This document shows positions 1 to 8,513 of a stretch of 64,000 nucleotides of DNA, one piece after another (the first letter of the stretch is position 1; each line of letters starts with the position of its first letter). A program made the translations under genes and the position numbers. The DNA is from Pseudoxanthomonas jiangsuensis (GTDB lineage Bacteria > Pseudomonadota > Gammaproteobacteria > Xanthomonadales > Xanthomonadaceae). Location of the stretch: contig NZ_PDWL01000016.1 in NCBI RefSeq assembly GCF_010093185.1, forward strand, positions 38,529-102,528. The letters run 5' to 3'. The notes under the pieces were generated by a model that worked only from the letters and a program-made list of their open reading frames with translations, ran no database searches and was not told the DNA's origin.

Positions 1-1170
1 AAGATCGTCAACGACCCCTTCGTCGGCAAGCTGGGCGTGTTCCGGGTCTACCAGGGCACGGTGCGGCGCGACACCCAGCTGTTCGTGGACGAGGGCAAGC
101 GCGCGTTCAAGGTCGGGCACCTGTTCAAGCTGCGCGGGCGCGAGCACGCCGAGATCGAGGAGGCCATCCCCGGCGACATCGCCGCGGTGGCCAAGATCGA
201 CGAGGTCCACGTCGACGCGGTCCTGCACGAGAGCCGCGAGGACGACGGCGTGCGCCTGGAGCCGATCGCCCTGCCGCGGCCGATGTTCGGCCTGGCGGTG
301 CAGGCGGCCAGCCGCGGCCAGGAACAGAAGCTGGCGCAGGCTTTGCAGAAGCTGGCCGAGGAGGACCCGGCGTTCGCGGTCGAGCACAACGCCGAGCTCA
401 ACGAGACCGTGATCCGCGGCCTGTCCGAGCTGCACCTGCGGGTGATGCTGGAACGGCTCAAGGCCCGCTTCGGCGTGGAGGTCAGCGCGCGGCCGCCGCG
501 GATCGCCTATCGCGAGACCATCTCGGTGCCGGCCGAGGGCCACTACCGGCACAAGAAGCAGACCGGCGGCGCCGGCCAGTTCGGCGAGGTGTTCCTGCGG
601 GTGGAACCCTTGCCGCGCGGGGCGGGCTTCGAGTTCGTCGATGCGGTCAAGGGCGGCACCATCCCCGGCCAGTTCATGCCGGCGGTGGAGAAGGGCGTAC
701 GCCAGGCGATGCAGGCCGGCGCGGTGTCCGGGCACCCGCTGCAGGACCTGCGCACGGTGGTCCACGACGGCAAGCACCACGCGGTGGACAGCAAGGAGGT
801 CGCGTTCGTCACCGCCGGGCGCAAGGCCTTCCTCGACGCGGTGTCCAGGGCCCGGCCGCAGGTACTGGAGCCAATCGTCGACCTGGAGGTGGCGGCCCCG
901 GACGCGCAGCTGGGCGACGTCACCGGCAGCCTGTCGGCGCGACGCGCGCGCATCACCGGCACCTCGGGCAGCGGCGACGGCGGCCGCGCCGAGACCGTGG
1001 TCCACGCCCAGGTGCCCTTGTCGGAACTTGAGGGCTTCGCCGCCGAGCTGAAATCGCTCACCGCCGGCCGCGGCCGCTACGCCCTGGAGTTCAGCCACTA
1101 CGAGGCGGTGCCGCCGGCGATGCAGCAGAAGCTGGCGGCGGCGTGGAAGCCGAAGCAGGAAGAGGACTAG
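1..1170 (+). CDS. fusA2: Elongation factor G paralogue (EF-G2-like), 5' truncated
   Basis: The reading frame is open from base 1, so the gene starts outside the window and its GTPase domain (roughly 300 residues) is missing. What remains reads through EF-G domain II (start VGKLGVFRVYQGTV), domain III (GLSELHLRVMLERLKARFGV), domain IV (KKQTGGAGQFGEVFLRVEP, then GGTIPGQFMPAVEKG) and domain V (DLEVAAPDAQLGDVTGSLSA). This is the order of a ribosomal translocase. Sequence such as the acidic C-terminal tail and the gap-rich domain II resembles the second, EF-G-like copy of many proteobacteria rather than the str-operon fusA, and no rpsG/rpsL/tufA lies next to it. A role in translocation or ribosome recycling is inferred from the family. 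It ends 9 bases before the convergent kinase gene. TetM-like ribosome protection is the main alternative but less likely. Confidence 0.85.
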   Translation, partial: KIVNDPFVGKLGVFRVYQGTVRRDTQLFVDEGKRAFKVGHLFKLRGREHAEIEEAIPGDIAAVAKIDEVHVDAVLHESREDDGVRLEPIALPRPMFGLAVQAASRGQEQKLAQALQKLAEEDPAFAVEHNAELNETVIRGLSELHLRVMLERLKARFGVEVSARPPRIAYRETISVPAEGHYRHKKQTGGAGQFGEVFLRVEPLPRGAGFEFVDAVKGGTIPGQFMPAVEKGVRQAMQAGAVSGHPLQDLRTVVHDGKHHAVDSKEVAFVTAGRKAFLDAVSRARPQVLEPIVDLEVAAPDAQLGDVTGSLSARRARITGTSGSGDGGRAETVVHAQVPLSELEGFAAELKSLTAGRGRYALEFSHYEAVPPAMQQKLAAAWKPKQEED

Positions 1171-1179
1171 AACGCCGGA

Positions 1180-2580
1180 CTACGGCGCGGAGTGGACGAC
1201 CGCCGGGAACCGCAGGCGCAGGGTGGTGCCCTGCCCCGGCGCGCTGTCCACCTCGATGCCGCCGCCGGCTTCGGTCACCAGATCGCGCACCACCGACAGG
1301 CCGAGCCCGGTGCCCTGCCCCGCCGGCCGGGTAGTGAAGAACGGCTCGAAGATCCGCGCCTGTACTTCCGCCGGCATGCCATGCCCGCTATCGGCCATCT
1401 CCAGGCGGGCGCCGCCATCCTCCGCGGCGGAGAGGACCAGGTCGAAGCGCCCGCCGTCCGGCATGGCCTGCGCGGCATTGGCGGCGACGTTGAGCACGAT
1501 CAGCTCCAACTGGCCGCGATCGAACCGCACCGGCAGCGGCGCCTCCGGCACCTGCACCTGCAGCCGCACCTGCGGCCCGAACAGCTGCTTCAGCATCGGC
1601 ACGGTCCCAGTGATCGCCTCGCCGGCATCGAACACCTGCATGTCGGCGGTTTCCATGCGGCTGAAGTTCAGCAACTTGCGGCTGACCGCATCGGCGCGCC
1701 GTGCGGCCGCTTCCACGCATTCGAAGGCCTCGACCACGGCCGCATCGCCGGCGAGCCGGCGCCCACGGCGGGCATGCCCCAGCACCAGGGTGAGCAGGTG
1801 GTTGAAGTCGTGCGCCAGGCCGGTGGCGAGCCGGCCGGCGGCCTCGACCTTCTGCGCCTGCACCAGCTGGTCCTGGACCCGCTCGCGCCGCCTCATCTCT
1901 TCCTGCAGCTGCCGGTTGCTGGCCGCCAGGGCGTCCCCACGCTCCGTGGCCAGGCGCAGGCTCTCGCGCAGCGCGGTCACGCTGCGGTCGATGACCACCG
2001 CCACGAACAGGAAGACCAACGCCTGCACGACGCCACCCACTGCCAGATCGCCGGCGCCGAACTTCTCGTGGCCGCGACCGATATCCACCGCGGTGCCGAC
2101 GACGAAGGCGGCCACCAGCCAGGCATACATCAGCCACAAGGCACGGCGCCCCAGCAGCAGGCCGGCCATCACCAGCCATACGGCCAGCAGGGGCAACTCG
2201 TGGCGGCCCCCATCCAGGCCGCCGGCAAGGTTCGAGGCCATCACCGCCAGCGCCAGGGCCCCGAGCAGCAGCGACACCGGCAGGCGGAACCGGCCGCGCC
2301 GGACCAGCCACCAGGCGAACAGCGCCAGGCCCGACAGCGACATGCTGCTGGCCAGCGCCACGTGTTCGCCCGGCTGCAGCGCCAGCGGCACGGCCAGCAG
2401 GCGGTAGCCCCACAACAGGGGTGGGAACAGGCCCAGCAGGGCCAGCACCACCTGCACCATCGGCGCGTTGCGCCGGTCCACCGGATCGGCGATTGGCACA
2501 TCAGCCAGCCAGCGGGCCGGTGCGCGCCACGGGCTGCGGCGCGGCGTCGGCGCGGATTCGGGCGAAGGGAGGTCGGACAT
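1180..2580 (-). CDS. Membrane sensor histidine kinase (orphan)
   Basis: A 466-residue kinase. About six hydrophobic segments fill residues 40-195, a short coiled stretch follows (200-245), then the transmitter: H-box GLAHDFNHLL with the phospho-His at about 257, N-box NVAANAAQAM near 365-374, G1 DSGHGM near 397 and G2 GTGLGL near 423. It has no HAMP, PAS or receiver domain. The GLAHDFNH form of the H-box is typical of the kinase class with short transmitters. No response regulator gene lies beside it, so its partner is unknown. Its ATG begins one base after the stop of the EamA gene, so it is probably translated from the same message as the last gene of the leftward formate channel / hutG / EamA set. 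The signal it senses cannot be read from the sequence. Confidence 0.85.
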   Translation of the reverse strand: MSDLPSPESAPTPRRSPWRAPARWLADVPIADPVDRRNAPMVQVVLALLGLFPPLLWGYRLLAVPLALQPGEHVALASSMSLSGLALFAWWLVRRGRFRLPVSLLLGALALAVMASNLAGGLDGGRHELPLLAVWLVMAGLLLGRRALWLMYAWLVAAFVVGTAVDIGRGHEKFGAGDLAVGGVVQALVFLFVAVVIDRSVTALRESLRLATERGDALAASNRQLQEEMRRRERVQDQLVQAQKVEAAGRLATGLAHDFNHLLTLVLGHARRGRRLAGDAAVVEAFECVEAAARRADAVSRKLLNFSRMETADMQVFDAGEAITGTVPMLKQLFGPQVRLQVQVPEAPLPVRFDRGQLELIVLNVAANAAQAMPDGGRFDLVLSAAEDGGARLEMADSGHGMPAEVQARIFEPFFTTRPAGQGTGLGLSVVRDLVTEAGGGIEVDSAPGQGTTLRLRFPAVVHSAP

Positions 2581-2581
2581 C

Positions 2582-3538
2582 TCAGCTTCGCCCGGGACGC
2601 GGTGCGGGCTTGCGCGAGACCAGCAGCACGCCGCCCAGCACCAGCAAGGTTCCGGCGACCTGCCAGGGGCCCATCGGCTCGCCCAGGATCAGCAGGCTGA
2701 GGACGATGGTCGAGACCGGGCCGAGCATGCCGATCTGCGAGGCCAGGCCGGAGCCGAGCCGGGCCACGCCCAGCATCACCATCAGCACCGGCACCACCGT
2801 GCACAGGGTGCCGTTGGCCAGCGACAGCCAGTACACCTCCCGCGGCAGCTGCAGCGCCGACCAGGGCCGCAGCACCAGGAACTGGCCGATGCACAGCACG
2901 CTGGCCACGCTGCTGGCGTAGGCGGTCAGGCGCACCGCGCCGACCCGGCCGACCAGCTCGCCGCTGCCGACCAGGTACAGCGCATAGGCCAGGGCGCTGC
3001 CGAACACCAGCGCGCCGCCGAGGACGATGCCCCCGCCGCCGGCCTCCAGGTCGTGGCCGAAGGCCAGGGCTACGCCGAAGTAGCTGACCGCCAGCGCGAT
3101 CCATTGCAGCCGGCTGGGCCGGCGGCCGAAGCACAGCCAGCCGATCAGCAGCACCAGGGTCGGGGTGAGGTACAGGATCAGCCGCTCCAGGGTCGCGGTG
3201 ATGTAGGCCAGCCCGGCGAAGTCCAGGAAGCTGGCCAGGTAGTAGCCGAAGAAGCCCAGGCCGACGATCCGCCAGCGGTCGCCGGCGGACAGCGGCGCCG
3301 GCGCCCGGCGCGCGGCCCAGGCGCCCATCAGCGCGAACAGCGGGAAGGCCACCAGCATCCGCAGGGCCAGCAGGGTCACCGCGTCGGCGCCGTAGCGGAA
3401 GCCGAGCTTGACGATGATCGCCTTGCCCGAGAACAGGATCGCGCCGGCGGCGGCAAAGAACAGGCCGGAGAGGCGGTGGGAGGGCGATGCGGCCACGTCA
3501 TCGCCCGCCGCCTCCGGATCCAGCGCGGCGGTCGCCAT
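2582..3538 (-). CDS. EamA/DMT-superfamily membrane transporter
   Basis: 318 residues with ten hydrophobic helices in two EamA repeats of about 140 residues, the RhaT/YdcZ type of drug/metabolite exporter. The first repeat opens with GLFFAAAGAILFSGKAIIVKLGFRYG and the second ends with the characteristic LLILGEPMGPWQVAGTLLVLGGV block. The start ATG at 3538 follows the hydrophilic leader of the frame and leaves about 25 residues before helix 1. It acts in the inner membrane, probably exporting a small metabolite; substrate cannot be assigned. It lies 74 bases after hutG and one base before the sensor kinase, all in the same direction, which suggests a shared transcript. Confidence 0.85.
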   Translation of the reverse strand: MATAALDPEAAGDDVAASPSHRLSGLFFAAAGAILFSGKAIIVKLGFRYGADAVTLLALRMLVAFPLFALMGAWAARRAPAPLSAGDRWRIVGLGFFGYYLASFLDFAGLAYITATLERLILYLTPTLVLLIGWLCFGRRPSRLQWIALAVSYFGVALAFGHDLEAGGGGIVLGGALVFGSALAYALYLVGSGELVGRVGAVRLTAYASSVASVLCIGQFLVLRPWSALQLPREVYWLSLANGTLCTVVPVLMVMLGVARLGSGLASQIGMLGPVSTIVLSLLILGEPMGPWQVAGTLLVLGGVLLVSRKPAPRPGRS

Positions 3539-3612
3539 CGCCGGTTCGGCCGGCGCGGCGCCGGGATCGGCGTGCACGCCTGCGCAGCCGTCCTGCCCGC
3601 CTCGCCTTCCGC

Positions 3613-4398
3613 TCACGCCAGCGCCGCCTCCAGCAGCCGGGCGATCACGTCCTGCAGCCGCGCCGCGCGCGCCGGCAGGTATTCGAAGCTGGCCTCGTCC
3701 ATGTAGGTGCGCTGCGCCAGTTCCAGCTGCACCGCGTCCACCCCGGTTTCCGGATCGCCGTAGTGGCGGGTGATGTAGCCGCCCTTGAAGCGACCGTTGA
3801 CCACGTGCGAGTAGCCGTCCTGCTCCGCCAGCACCGCGGACAGCCTGGCCTGCAGCGCCGGCGAGCAGCTGGCGCCGGCGGCGGTGCCCAGGTTCAGGTC
3901 CGGCAACGCGCCCTCGAACAGGTAGGGCAAAGTGCCGCGGATCGAATGCCCTTCCCACAGCACCGCGCGACCGTGCTCGCCGCGGATGCGGGCCAGCTCG
4001 GCGTCGAGGGTGTCGTGGTAGGGACGCCAGTAGCGTTCCACCCGCGCCGCGGTCTCGGCCGCATCGGGCCCGGCGCCGGGCAGGTACACCGGCTCGCCGC
4101 TGAACTGCACGGTCGGGCACAGGCCGGTGGTGTTCTGGCCCGGGTACAGCGAAGCGTCGTCCGGCGGCCGGTTGAGGTCGACCACATAGCGCGAGTGCAG
4201 CGGCACCAGGATCGAGGCGCCCAGGGCGCGGGCGAAGTCGTACAGGCGGGCGACGTGCCAGTCGGTATCCGGCACGCGCCGGGCGCTGGCGGTCAGGCGC
4301 GCGGCGATTTCGTCCGGCAGGCCGGTGCCGTCGTGCGGCAGGCTCACCAGCAAGGGCGCGTTGCCCTGGTGCAAGCGGTAAACGGGGGGGGCATCCAT
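3613..4398 (-). CDS. hutG: N-formylglutamate deformylase
   Basis: Hydrolyses N-formyl-L-glutamate to glutamate and formate, the last step of histidine breakdown when HutF is used. The 261-residue protein matches the HutG family along its length: LLVSLPHDGTGLPDEI near the start, RYVVDLNRPPDD, YWRPYHDTLDAELARI, WEGHSIRG and the C-terminal NGRFKGGYITRHYG. These carry the His, Asp and Glu residues expected to bind the metal and substrate. I start at ATG 4398. An in-frame ATG at 4407 falls inside a -10-like TACAAT (4406-4411, read on the minus strand), whereas 4398 lies 7 bases after it with no Shine-Dalgarno, the pattern of a leaderless mRNA. The gene upstream is a formate channel 45 bases away, which fits the formate produced here. 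hutF and hutI are 56 kb away. Confidence 0.93.
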   Translation of the reverse strand: MDAPPVYRLHQGNAPLLVSLPHDGTGLPDEIAARLTASARRVPDTDWHVARLYDFARALGASILVPLHSRYVVDLNRPPDDASLYPGQNTTGLCPTVQFSGEPVYLPGAGPDAAETAARVERYWRPYHDTLDAELARIRGEHGRAVLWEGHSIRGTLPYLFEGALPDLNLGTAAGASCSPALQARLSAVLAEQDGYSHVVNGRFKGGYITRHYGDPETGVDAVQLELAQRTYMDEASFEYLPARAARLQDVIARLLEAALA

Positions 4399-4405
4399 GC
4401 CCGGC

Positions 4406-4438
4406 ATTGTAAGCGGCGCCCGCGGAGCAGGCGCCGCT
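4406..4438 (-). promoter_or_regulatory. hutG start region: hairpin plus -10-like box
   Basis: Between the formate channel stop and hutG lies a perfect 9-bp inverted repeat (AGCGGCGCC at 4412-4420 with GGCGCCGCT at 4430-4438). It is directly followed on the minus strand by TACAAT (4411-4406) and, 7 bases on, the hutG ATG. The hairpin has no U-tract, so it is not a classical terminator; it could slow or process transcripts arriving from the upstream gene. The -10 match is 5 of 6; no convincing -35 is seen. Inference only. Confidence 0.4.
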
Positions 4439-4443
4439 CGGGC

Positions 4444-5313
4444 TCAGGCCTGGCCCGGCGAGGACAGCGGGGTGGCCGCGGCGGCCTCGTCGGCCGCGGC
4501 GGCGCGCTTCGCCCGGGCCGGCAGCGACCGCGCATGGGTGGAGTACATCGCCAGGCCGACGAAGGCCAGCCCGCCGACCAGGTTGCCCAAGACGGTCGGG
4601 ATCTCGTTCCAGACCAGGTAGTCCATCAGCGAGAAGTTGCCGCCCAGCAAAAGCCCGGACGGGAACAGGAACATGTTCACCACCGAATGCTCGAAGGTCA
4701 TGGCGAAGAACAGCATCACCGGCATCCACATCGCCAGCGCCTTGCCCGACACCGAGGTGGACATCATCGCCCCGACCACGCCGGTGGAGACCATCCAGTT
4801 GCACAGTACGCCACGGATGAACAGGGTGAGCATCCCGGACGCGCCGTGCGCGGCGTAGCCCAGGGTGCGGCCCTCGCCGATGTGGCCGATCGCCTGCCCG
4901 ACCTCGTCCGGCGCCTGGCTGAAGCCGAAGGTGAAGACGATCGCCATCATCACCGCCACCGTCAGCGCGCCGGCGAAGTTGCCGGCGAACACCAGGCCCC
5001 AGTTGCGCAGCACCCCGCGCAGCGTCACCCCGGGGCGGCGGTCGATCAGCGCCAGCGGCACCAGGGTGAACACCCCGGTCAGCAGGTCGAAGCCCATCAG
5101 GTAGAGCATGATGAAGCCGACCGGGAACAGTAAAGCACCGATCAGCGGCACCCCGGTCTTGACCGACATGCTGACCGCGAACGCGGCGGCCAGCGACAGG
5201 ATCGCGCCGGCCATGTAGGCGCGGATCAGGGTGTCGCGGGTGGACATGAAGACCTTCGCCTCGCCCGCGTCGATCATCTTCTTCGCCAGGTCTGACGGAA
5301 CGACGTAGCCCAT
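4444..5313 (-). CDS. Formate/nitrite transporter family protein (FocA-like channel)
   Basis: 289 residues of the FNT family, homopentameric inner-membrane channels with six helices per subunit. Visible landmarks are the N-terminal helix region DLAKKMIDAGEAKVFMSTRD, the Omega-loop equivalent around GFDLLTGVFTLVPLALIDRR, RGVLCNWMVSTGVVGAMM, and the FEHSVVNMFLFPSGLLLGG segment with the conserved His and Asn of the pore. ATG 5313 is preceded by GAGGAG at good spacing. Immediately downstream is hutG, which releases formate, so export (or buffering) of that formate is the natural reading, though nitrite or another small anion cannot be excluded. About 40% of the C-terminal 20 residues are Ala, a disordered tail. 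Confidence 0.9.
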   Translation of the reverse strand: MGYVVPSDLAKKMIDAGEAKVFMSTRDTLIRAYMAGAILSLAAAFAVSMSVKTGVPLIGALLFPVGFIMLYLMGFDLLTGVFTLVPLALIDRRPGVTLRGVLRNWGLVFAGNFAGALTVAVMMAIVFTFGFSQAPDEVGQAIGHIGEGRTLGYAAHGASGMLTLFIRGVLCNWMVSTGVVGAMMSTSVSGKALAMWMPVMLFFAMTFEHSVVNMFLFPSGLLLGGNFSLMDYLVWNEIPTVLGNLVGGLAFVGLAMYSTHARSLPARAKRAAAADEAAAATPLSSPGQA

Positions 5314-5375
5314 TGCTGCTCTCCTCGTGACGGTTGGCCCGCGTCGCCGCTCGCCGTGGGGGGAGGCGGTGCGCG

Positions 5376-5415
5376 AAAAAAAGGCGCCTCCCGGCCCTGG
5401 CCGGAAGACGCCTTT
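5376..5415 (-). terminator. Rho-independent terminator after the gor transcript
   Basis: Read on the minus strand: an outer stem AAAGGCG/CGCCTTT enclosing CCGGCC/GGCCGG, then a run of seven T (plus-strand A at 5376-5382). It ends messages coming leftwards from glutathione reductase before they reach the formate channel gene. Confidence 0.75.
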
Positions 5416-5720
5416 GTCGGAAGGCGCGCCACCGCCGTTGGCGGCGCGCCGGGATCGGGTTGTCGCGGATGCGCCGTTGCATCCGCACCCGGGTCTACGC
5501 AAGGGCCATGCCAGCCATCGCCGATGCAGGCGCGGCAGGCGCAACCAAGGCACGGCAACGGTTTTTCTGTTTCCGCCGGACTCCGCCGCGGCCGTGCCGC
5601 GCACCCGATGCGTGCCCGCGGCGCGAAACGCGCACCACGAACGTGCAGGCATCCCGGCATCGGGGATTCCCCATGGCGGCGCCTGCCCGCTGGCTCGCGC
5701 TGGGCTGCCGCAGGTCCCGC
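5416..5720. other. Intergenic stretch, no gene seen
   Basis: Together with 5314-5375 this makes about 400 bases between the formate channel and glutathione reductase genes. It contains the palindromic GGCGCGCCACCGCCGTTGGC area near 5422 but no supported reading frame. Frames crossing it have arginine/alanine-rich, feature-less translations. Confidence 0.5.
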
Positions 5721-7109
5721 TCAGGGCATCAGCACCACTTCCTCGGCCGAGGTCGGGTGGATCGCGATCGTGTCCTGCAGCTGGCGCCGGGTCACGCCCA
5801 GCTTCAGCGCCACCGCGAAGCCCTGCAGGATCTCGTCGGCGGTCTCGCCCAGCAGGTGGATGCCGACCACCCGCTCCTCCTCGCCCACGCACACCAGCTT
5901 GAACAGGCTGCTTTGCGGCGAGCGCGCCAGGGCATGGACCATGGCGTGGAAGCGCGAGGTGTGGACCGTCACCGCCTCGCCGTGCAGCTCGCGCGCGCGC
6001 TGCTCGGACAGGCCGACGGTGGCCAGCGGCGGATGGGCGAAGACCACGGTCGGCACGTTGGTGTAGTCGAGCCTGGCCTCCGCCTGGCCGCCGAACAGGC
6101 GGTCCATCAGCCGCCGCGCGGCGGCGATCGCGACCGGGGTCAGGGCCGGCGCGGCGGTGACGTCGCCGACCGCGTGCACGCCGGCGAGCGAGCTGTCCTG
6201 GTATGCGTCGACCACGATCTCGCCCTTCTCGCCCAAGGCCACGCCGGCCTCCTCCAGGCCGAGCCCGGCCGTGTTCGGCGCGCGCCCGGTGGCGAACAGC
6301 ACCCGGTCGAAGGCGGTGGCGACCACATCCTCGGTGCCGCCCTTGTGCAGCACGCGCACGCGTTCGCCCTCGGCCGCCAGCGCGTGCACCGGCGCGTCCA
6401 GGTGCAGGCGCACGCCGTTCTCGCGCATGTCGTCCTGCAGCTGGCCGACCACTTCGGCATCCATCTCCGCCAGCAGCCGCGGGCCGCGCACGAACAGCTC
6501 GACCCGGCTGCCCAGCGCCTGCAGGACCCCGGCCAGCTCCACCGCGACGTAGCCGCCGCCGATGATCGCCACCTGTTCCGGCGCCGCGGCCAGGCGGAAG
6601 AAATCGTCCGACACCCCGCCCAGCTCCGCGCCCGGGATCGAGGGCCTGCGCGGATGGCCGCCTGTGGCGACCAGGACGTGGCCGGCGCGCAGCCGCACGC
6701 CGGTGTCGGTGACCACGGTGTGGGCGTCGAGCAGGCGGCCGCGGCAGGCCATCCACGCTACACCGGCCTGGTCCAGGCCGCGGCGGTAGCTGGCATGGAT
6801 GTTGGCGATGTAGCGCTGGCGGTGGGCGACGAAGGCCGGCCAGTCCAGCGCCGGCGGCGCCACCTGGAAGCCGAGCTCGCCGGCCAGGGAAATCTTCGCG
6901 GCCAGTTCGGCCGCCAGCCACATCGCCTTCTTCGGCACGCAGCCGGCGTTGACGCAGGTGCCGCCCAGCTCGGCCGGTTCCAGCAAGGCCACCCGCGCGC
7001 CGTGGCGGGCGGCGCGGAAGGCGCCGGCCAGACCGCCGGAGCCGCCGCCCAGGACCACCAGATCGAACTCCGCCTGGGGAGGCATGCTGCGGTCCTGGCT
7101 CTGGCTCAT
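5721..7109 (-). CDS. gor: Glutathione-disulfide reductase
   Basis: NADPH-dependent reduction of glutathione disulfide in the cytoplasm, FAD enzyme. The 462-residue protein has the FAD-binding GGGSGGLAGA (about 21-30), the redox pair in GGTCVNAGCVPKK (Cys 52 and 57), the NAD(P)-binding IIGGGYVAVELAG (about 178) and ATGRAPNT. Its dimerisation domain ends in HPTSAEEVV, whose His-Glu pair is the catalytic base of this family. The HPTSAEE ending and the V-N-x-G-C spacing favour glutathione reductase over dihydrolipoamide or mercuric reductase. ATG 7109 follows AGGAG. The gene lies 31 bases after the DadA-like gene in the same direction. Confidence 0.93.
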   Translation of the reverse strand: MSQSQDRSMPPQAEFDLVVLGGGSGGLAGAFRAARHGARVALLEPAELGGTCVNAGCVPKKAMWLAAELAAKISLAGELGFQVAPPALDWPAFVAHRQRYIANIHASYRRGLDQAGVAWMACRGRLLDAHTVVTDTGVRLRAGHVLVATGGHPRRPSIPGAELGGVSDDFFRLAAAPEQVAIIGGGYVAVELAGVLQALGSRVELFVRGPRLLAEMDAEVVGQLQDDMRENGVRLHLDAPVHALAAEGERVRVLHKGGTEDVVATAFDRVLFATGRAPNTAGLGLEEAGVALGEKGEIVVDAYQDSSLAGVHAVGDVTAAPALTPVAIAAARRLMDRLFGGQAEARLDYTNVPTVVFAHPPLATVGLSEQRARELHGEAVTVHTSRFHAMVHALARSPQSSLFKLVCVGEEERVVGIHLLGETADEILQGFAVALKLGVTRRQLQDTIAIHPTSAEEVVLMP

Positions 7110-7140
7110 GCGTGACTCCTGACGGTGCGAGGGGGGCTCG

Positions 7141-8394
7141 CTATTGGAACCGCTCCACCCGGTAGGGCAAGGGATCGATGGCGGGCGCGCGCCCGGTCAT
7201 CAGGTCGGCCATGAGCTGGCCACTGGCCGCGCTCATGCTGATGCCGAGCATGCCGTGTCCGGCCGCCAACCAGACGTGAGGATGCCGCGGCGAGCGTCCC
7301 AGCGCCGGCAGATCGTCCCAGGTCATCGGCCGCCAGCCGTACCACTTCTCCTGCACGGTCGCGCCGACCGGCTCGTGCAGGTACTCGCGCGCCGCGCGCT
7401 CCAGCGCGCCCAGGCGGACCGCATTGAGCGCGGTGTCGTGGCCGGAGAATTCCATGGTGCTGCCCAGGCGGAAACCGCTGCCCCAGGCGGTGACGCAGAC
7501 CGAGCGGTCCTTGAGCACCAACGGCCGCCGCGGCGCCAGCGCCGGGCGCGAATAGGTGATCGAGTAGCCCTTGCCCGGCTGGATCGGCAGCTTCAGCCCG
7601 AGCGGACGGACCAGCGCCGGGGTCCAGGCCGCCATCGCCACCACCGCATCCCGGCCGCGGCGCTCGCCACCGCCGGCCACGCGTACCCGCACGCCGTCGG
7701 CCTGCGGCTCCAGCGCCTCCACCCGGCAGCCCTCCTCGACGATCCCGCCGCGCTCGCCCACCACCCGCGCCAGCTCGGCGACGTAGCGGTCAGGCCGGAG
7801 GTGGGCGTCGTCGGGGAAGCGCACCGCGCCGACCACGCCCTCGCGCAGGGCTGGCTCCTGGCGCAGGTAGTCGGCGCCGTCGATCACCTCGGTGGCGATG
7901 CCCAGCTCGTTGAGCGGACCGCATTCGGCCGCGTAGTGCTCGAAGTTGCCGCGCTCGCGGAACACGTAGTCCAGCCCGGTCTCGCCGAACTCGCACTGCA
8001 GTCCGTAGCGCCCGATCCAGTCCTTCAGCCGCGTCCGCGAATCGTTGAGGATCGCCGCGCGGCCGGCGGTGCTGGTCCGCCAGTCGCGCGCGTTGCAGCG
8101 CCCGGCGAAGGCCAGCAGCCAGCGCCACAGGGCCGGATCGATCCGCGGCTTGAGGTACAGCGGCGCATCCGGCGTCAGCATCCACTTCAGCGCCCGCCAC
8201 GGCACGCCCGGCGCGGCCAGGGGCGGCGCGTGGCTGGGGGTGATCGTGCCGCAGTTGCCGTGCGAAGTGGCGCCGCCGACGGTGGCCGCTTCCAGCACGC
8301 GCACGCCGCGGCCGGCTTCGAGCAGGGCCAGCGCGGTAGCCAGGCCGATGGCACCGCCGCCGAGGATGAGGACGTCGTCGTGGGGGGAATTCAC
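7141..8394 (-). CDS. dadA: D-amino-acid dehydrogenase-like FAD oxidoreductase (DadA family)
   Basis: Oxidative deamination of D-amino acids at the inner membrane face, passing electrons to the respiratory chain, is the role of the family. 417 residues begin with the Rossmann motif ILGGGAIGLATALALLEAG and GNCGTITPSHAPPLAAPG, and end with GWRPMTWDDLPALGRSPRH and GHGMLGISMSAASG, the FAD-closing motif. The start is GTG 8394; no ATG lies between it and the preceding stop in a sensible position, and the Shine-Dalgarno is weak. No alanine racemase (dadX) or Lrp gene is adjacent, unlike the classical dad operon, so a related substrate such as D-hydroxyproline is possible. Confidence 0.78.
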   Translation of the reverse strand: MNSPHDDVLILGGGAIGLATALALLEAGRGVRVLEAATVGGATSHGNCGTITPSHAPPLAAPGVPWRALKWMLTPDAPLYLKPRIDPALWRWLLAFAGRCNARDWRTSTAGRAAILNDSRTRLKDWIGRYGLQCEFGETGLDYVFRERGNFEHYAAECGPLNELGIATEVIDGADYLRQEPALREGVVGAVRFPDDAHLRPDRYVAELARVVGERGGIVEEGCRVEALEPQADGVRVRVAGGGERRGRDAVVAMAAWTPALVRPLGLKLPIQPGKGYSITYSRPALAPRRPLVLKDRSVCVTAWGSGFRLGSTMEFSGHDTALNAVRLGALERAAREYLHEPVGATVQEKWYGWRPMTWDDLPALGRSPRHPHVWLAAGHGMLGISMSAASGQLMADLMTGRAPAIDPLPYRVERFQ

Positions 8395-8486
8395 CGCGGC
8401 AATTGTAGGGCGGCGCCAGGCCCGTCGGTGCGGTCGGCCAGGGCATACGTCGTTGCAGCGGAAAGCGTTGCCGTTGCCGCCGATTT

Positions 8487-8513
8487 TTGTAGGGGTCTTG
8501 CCGGCTCCTACAA
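8487..8513. repeat. REP-like palindrome overlapping a stop codon
   Basis: TTGTAGG (8487-8493) pairs with CCTACAA (8507-8513) around a GTCTTGCCGG core, the same sequence as the arms of the REP pairs near 41.4, 49.4 and 60.2 kb. On the minus strand it reads TGTAGGAGCCGG, and its TAG is the stop codon of the DUF418 gene. Confidence 0.6.

Noticed and set aside
5274..5660. A 128-codon minus-strand frame overlapping the formate channel start
   Set aside because: It runs through a terminator, has no homology-like features and overlaps the strong GAGGAG start of the channel gene.
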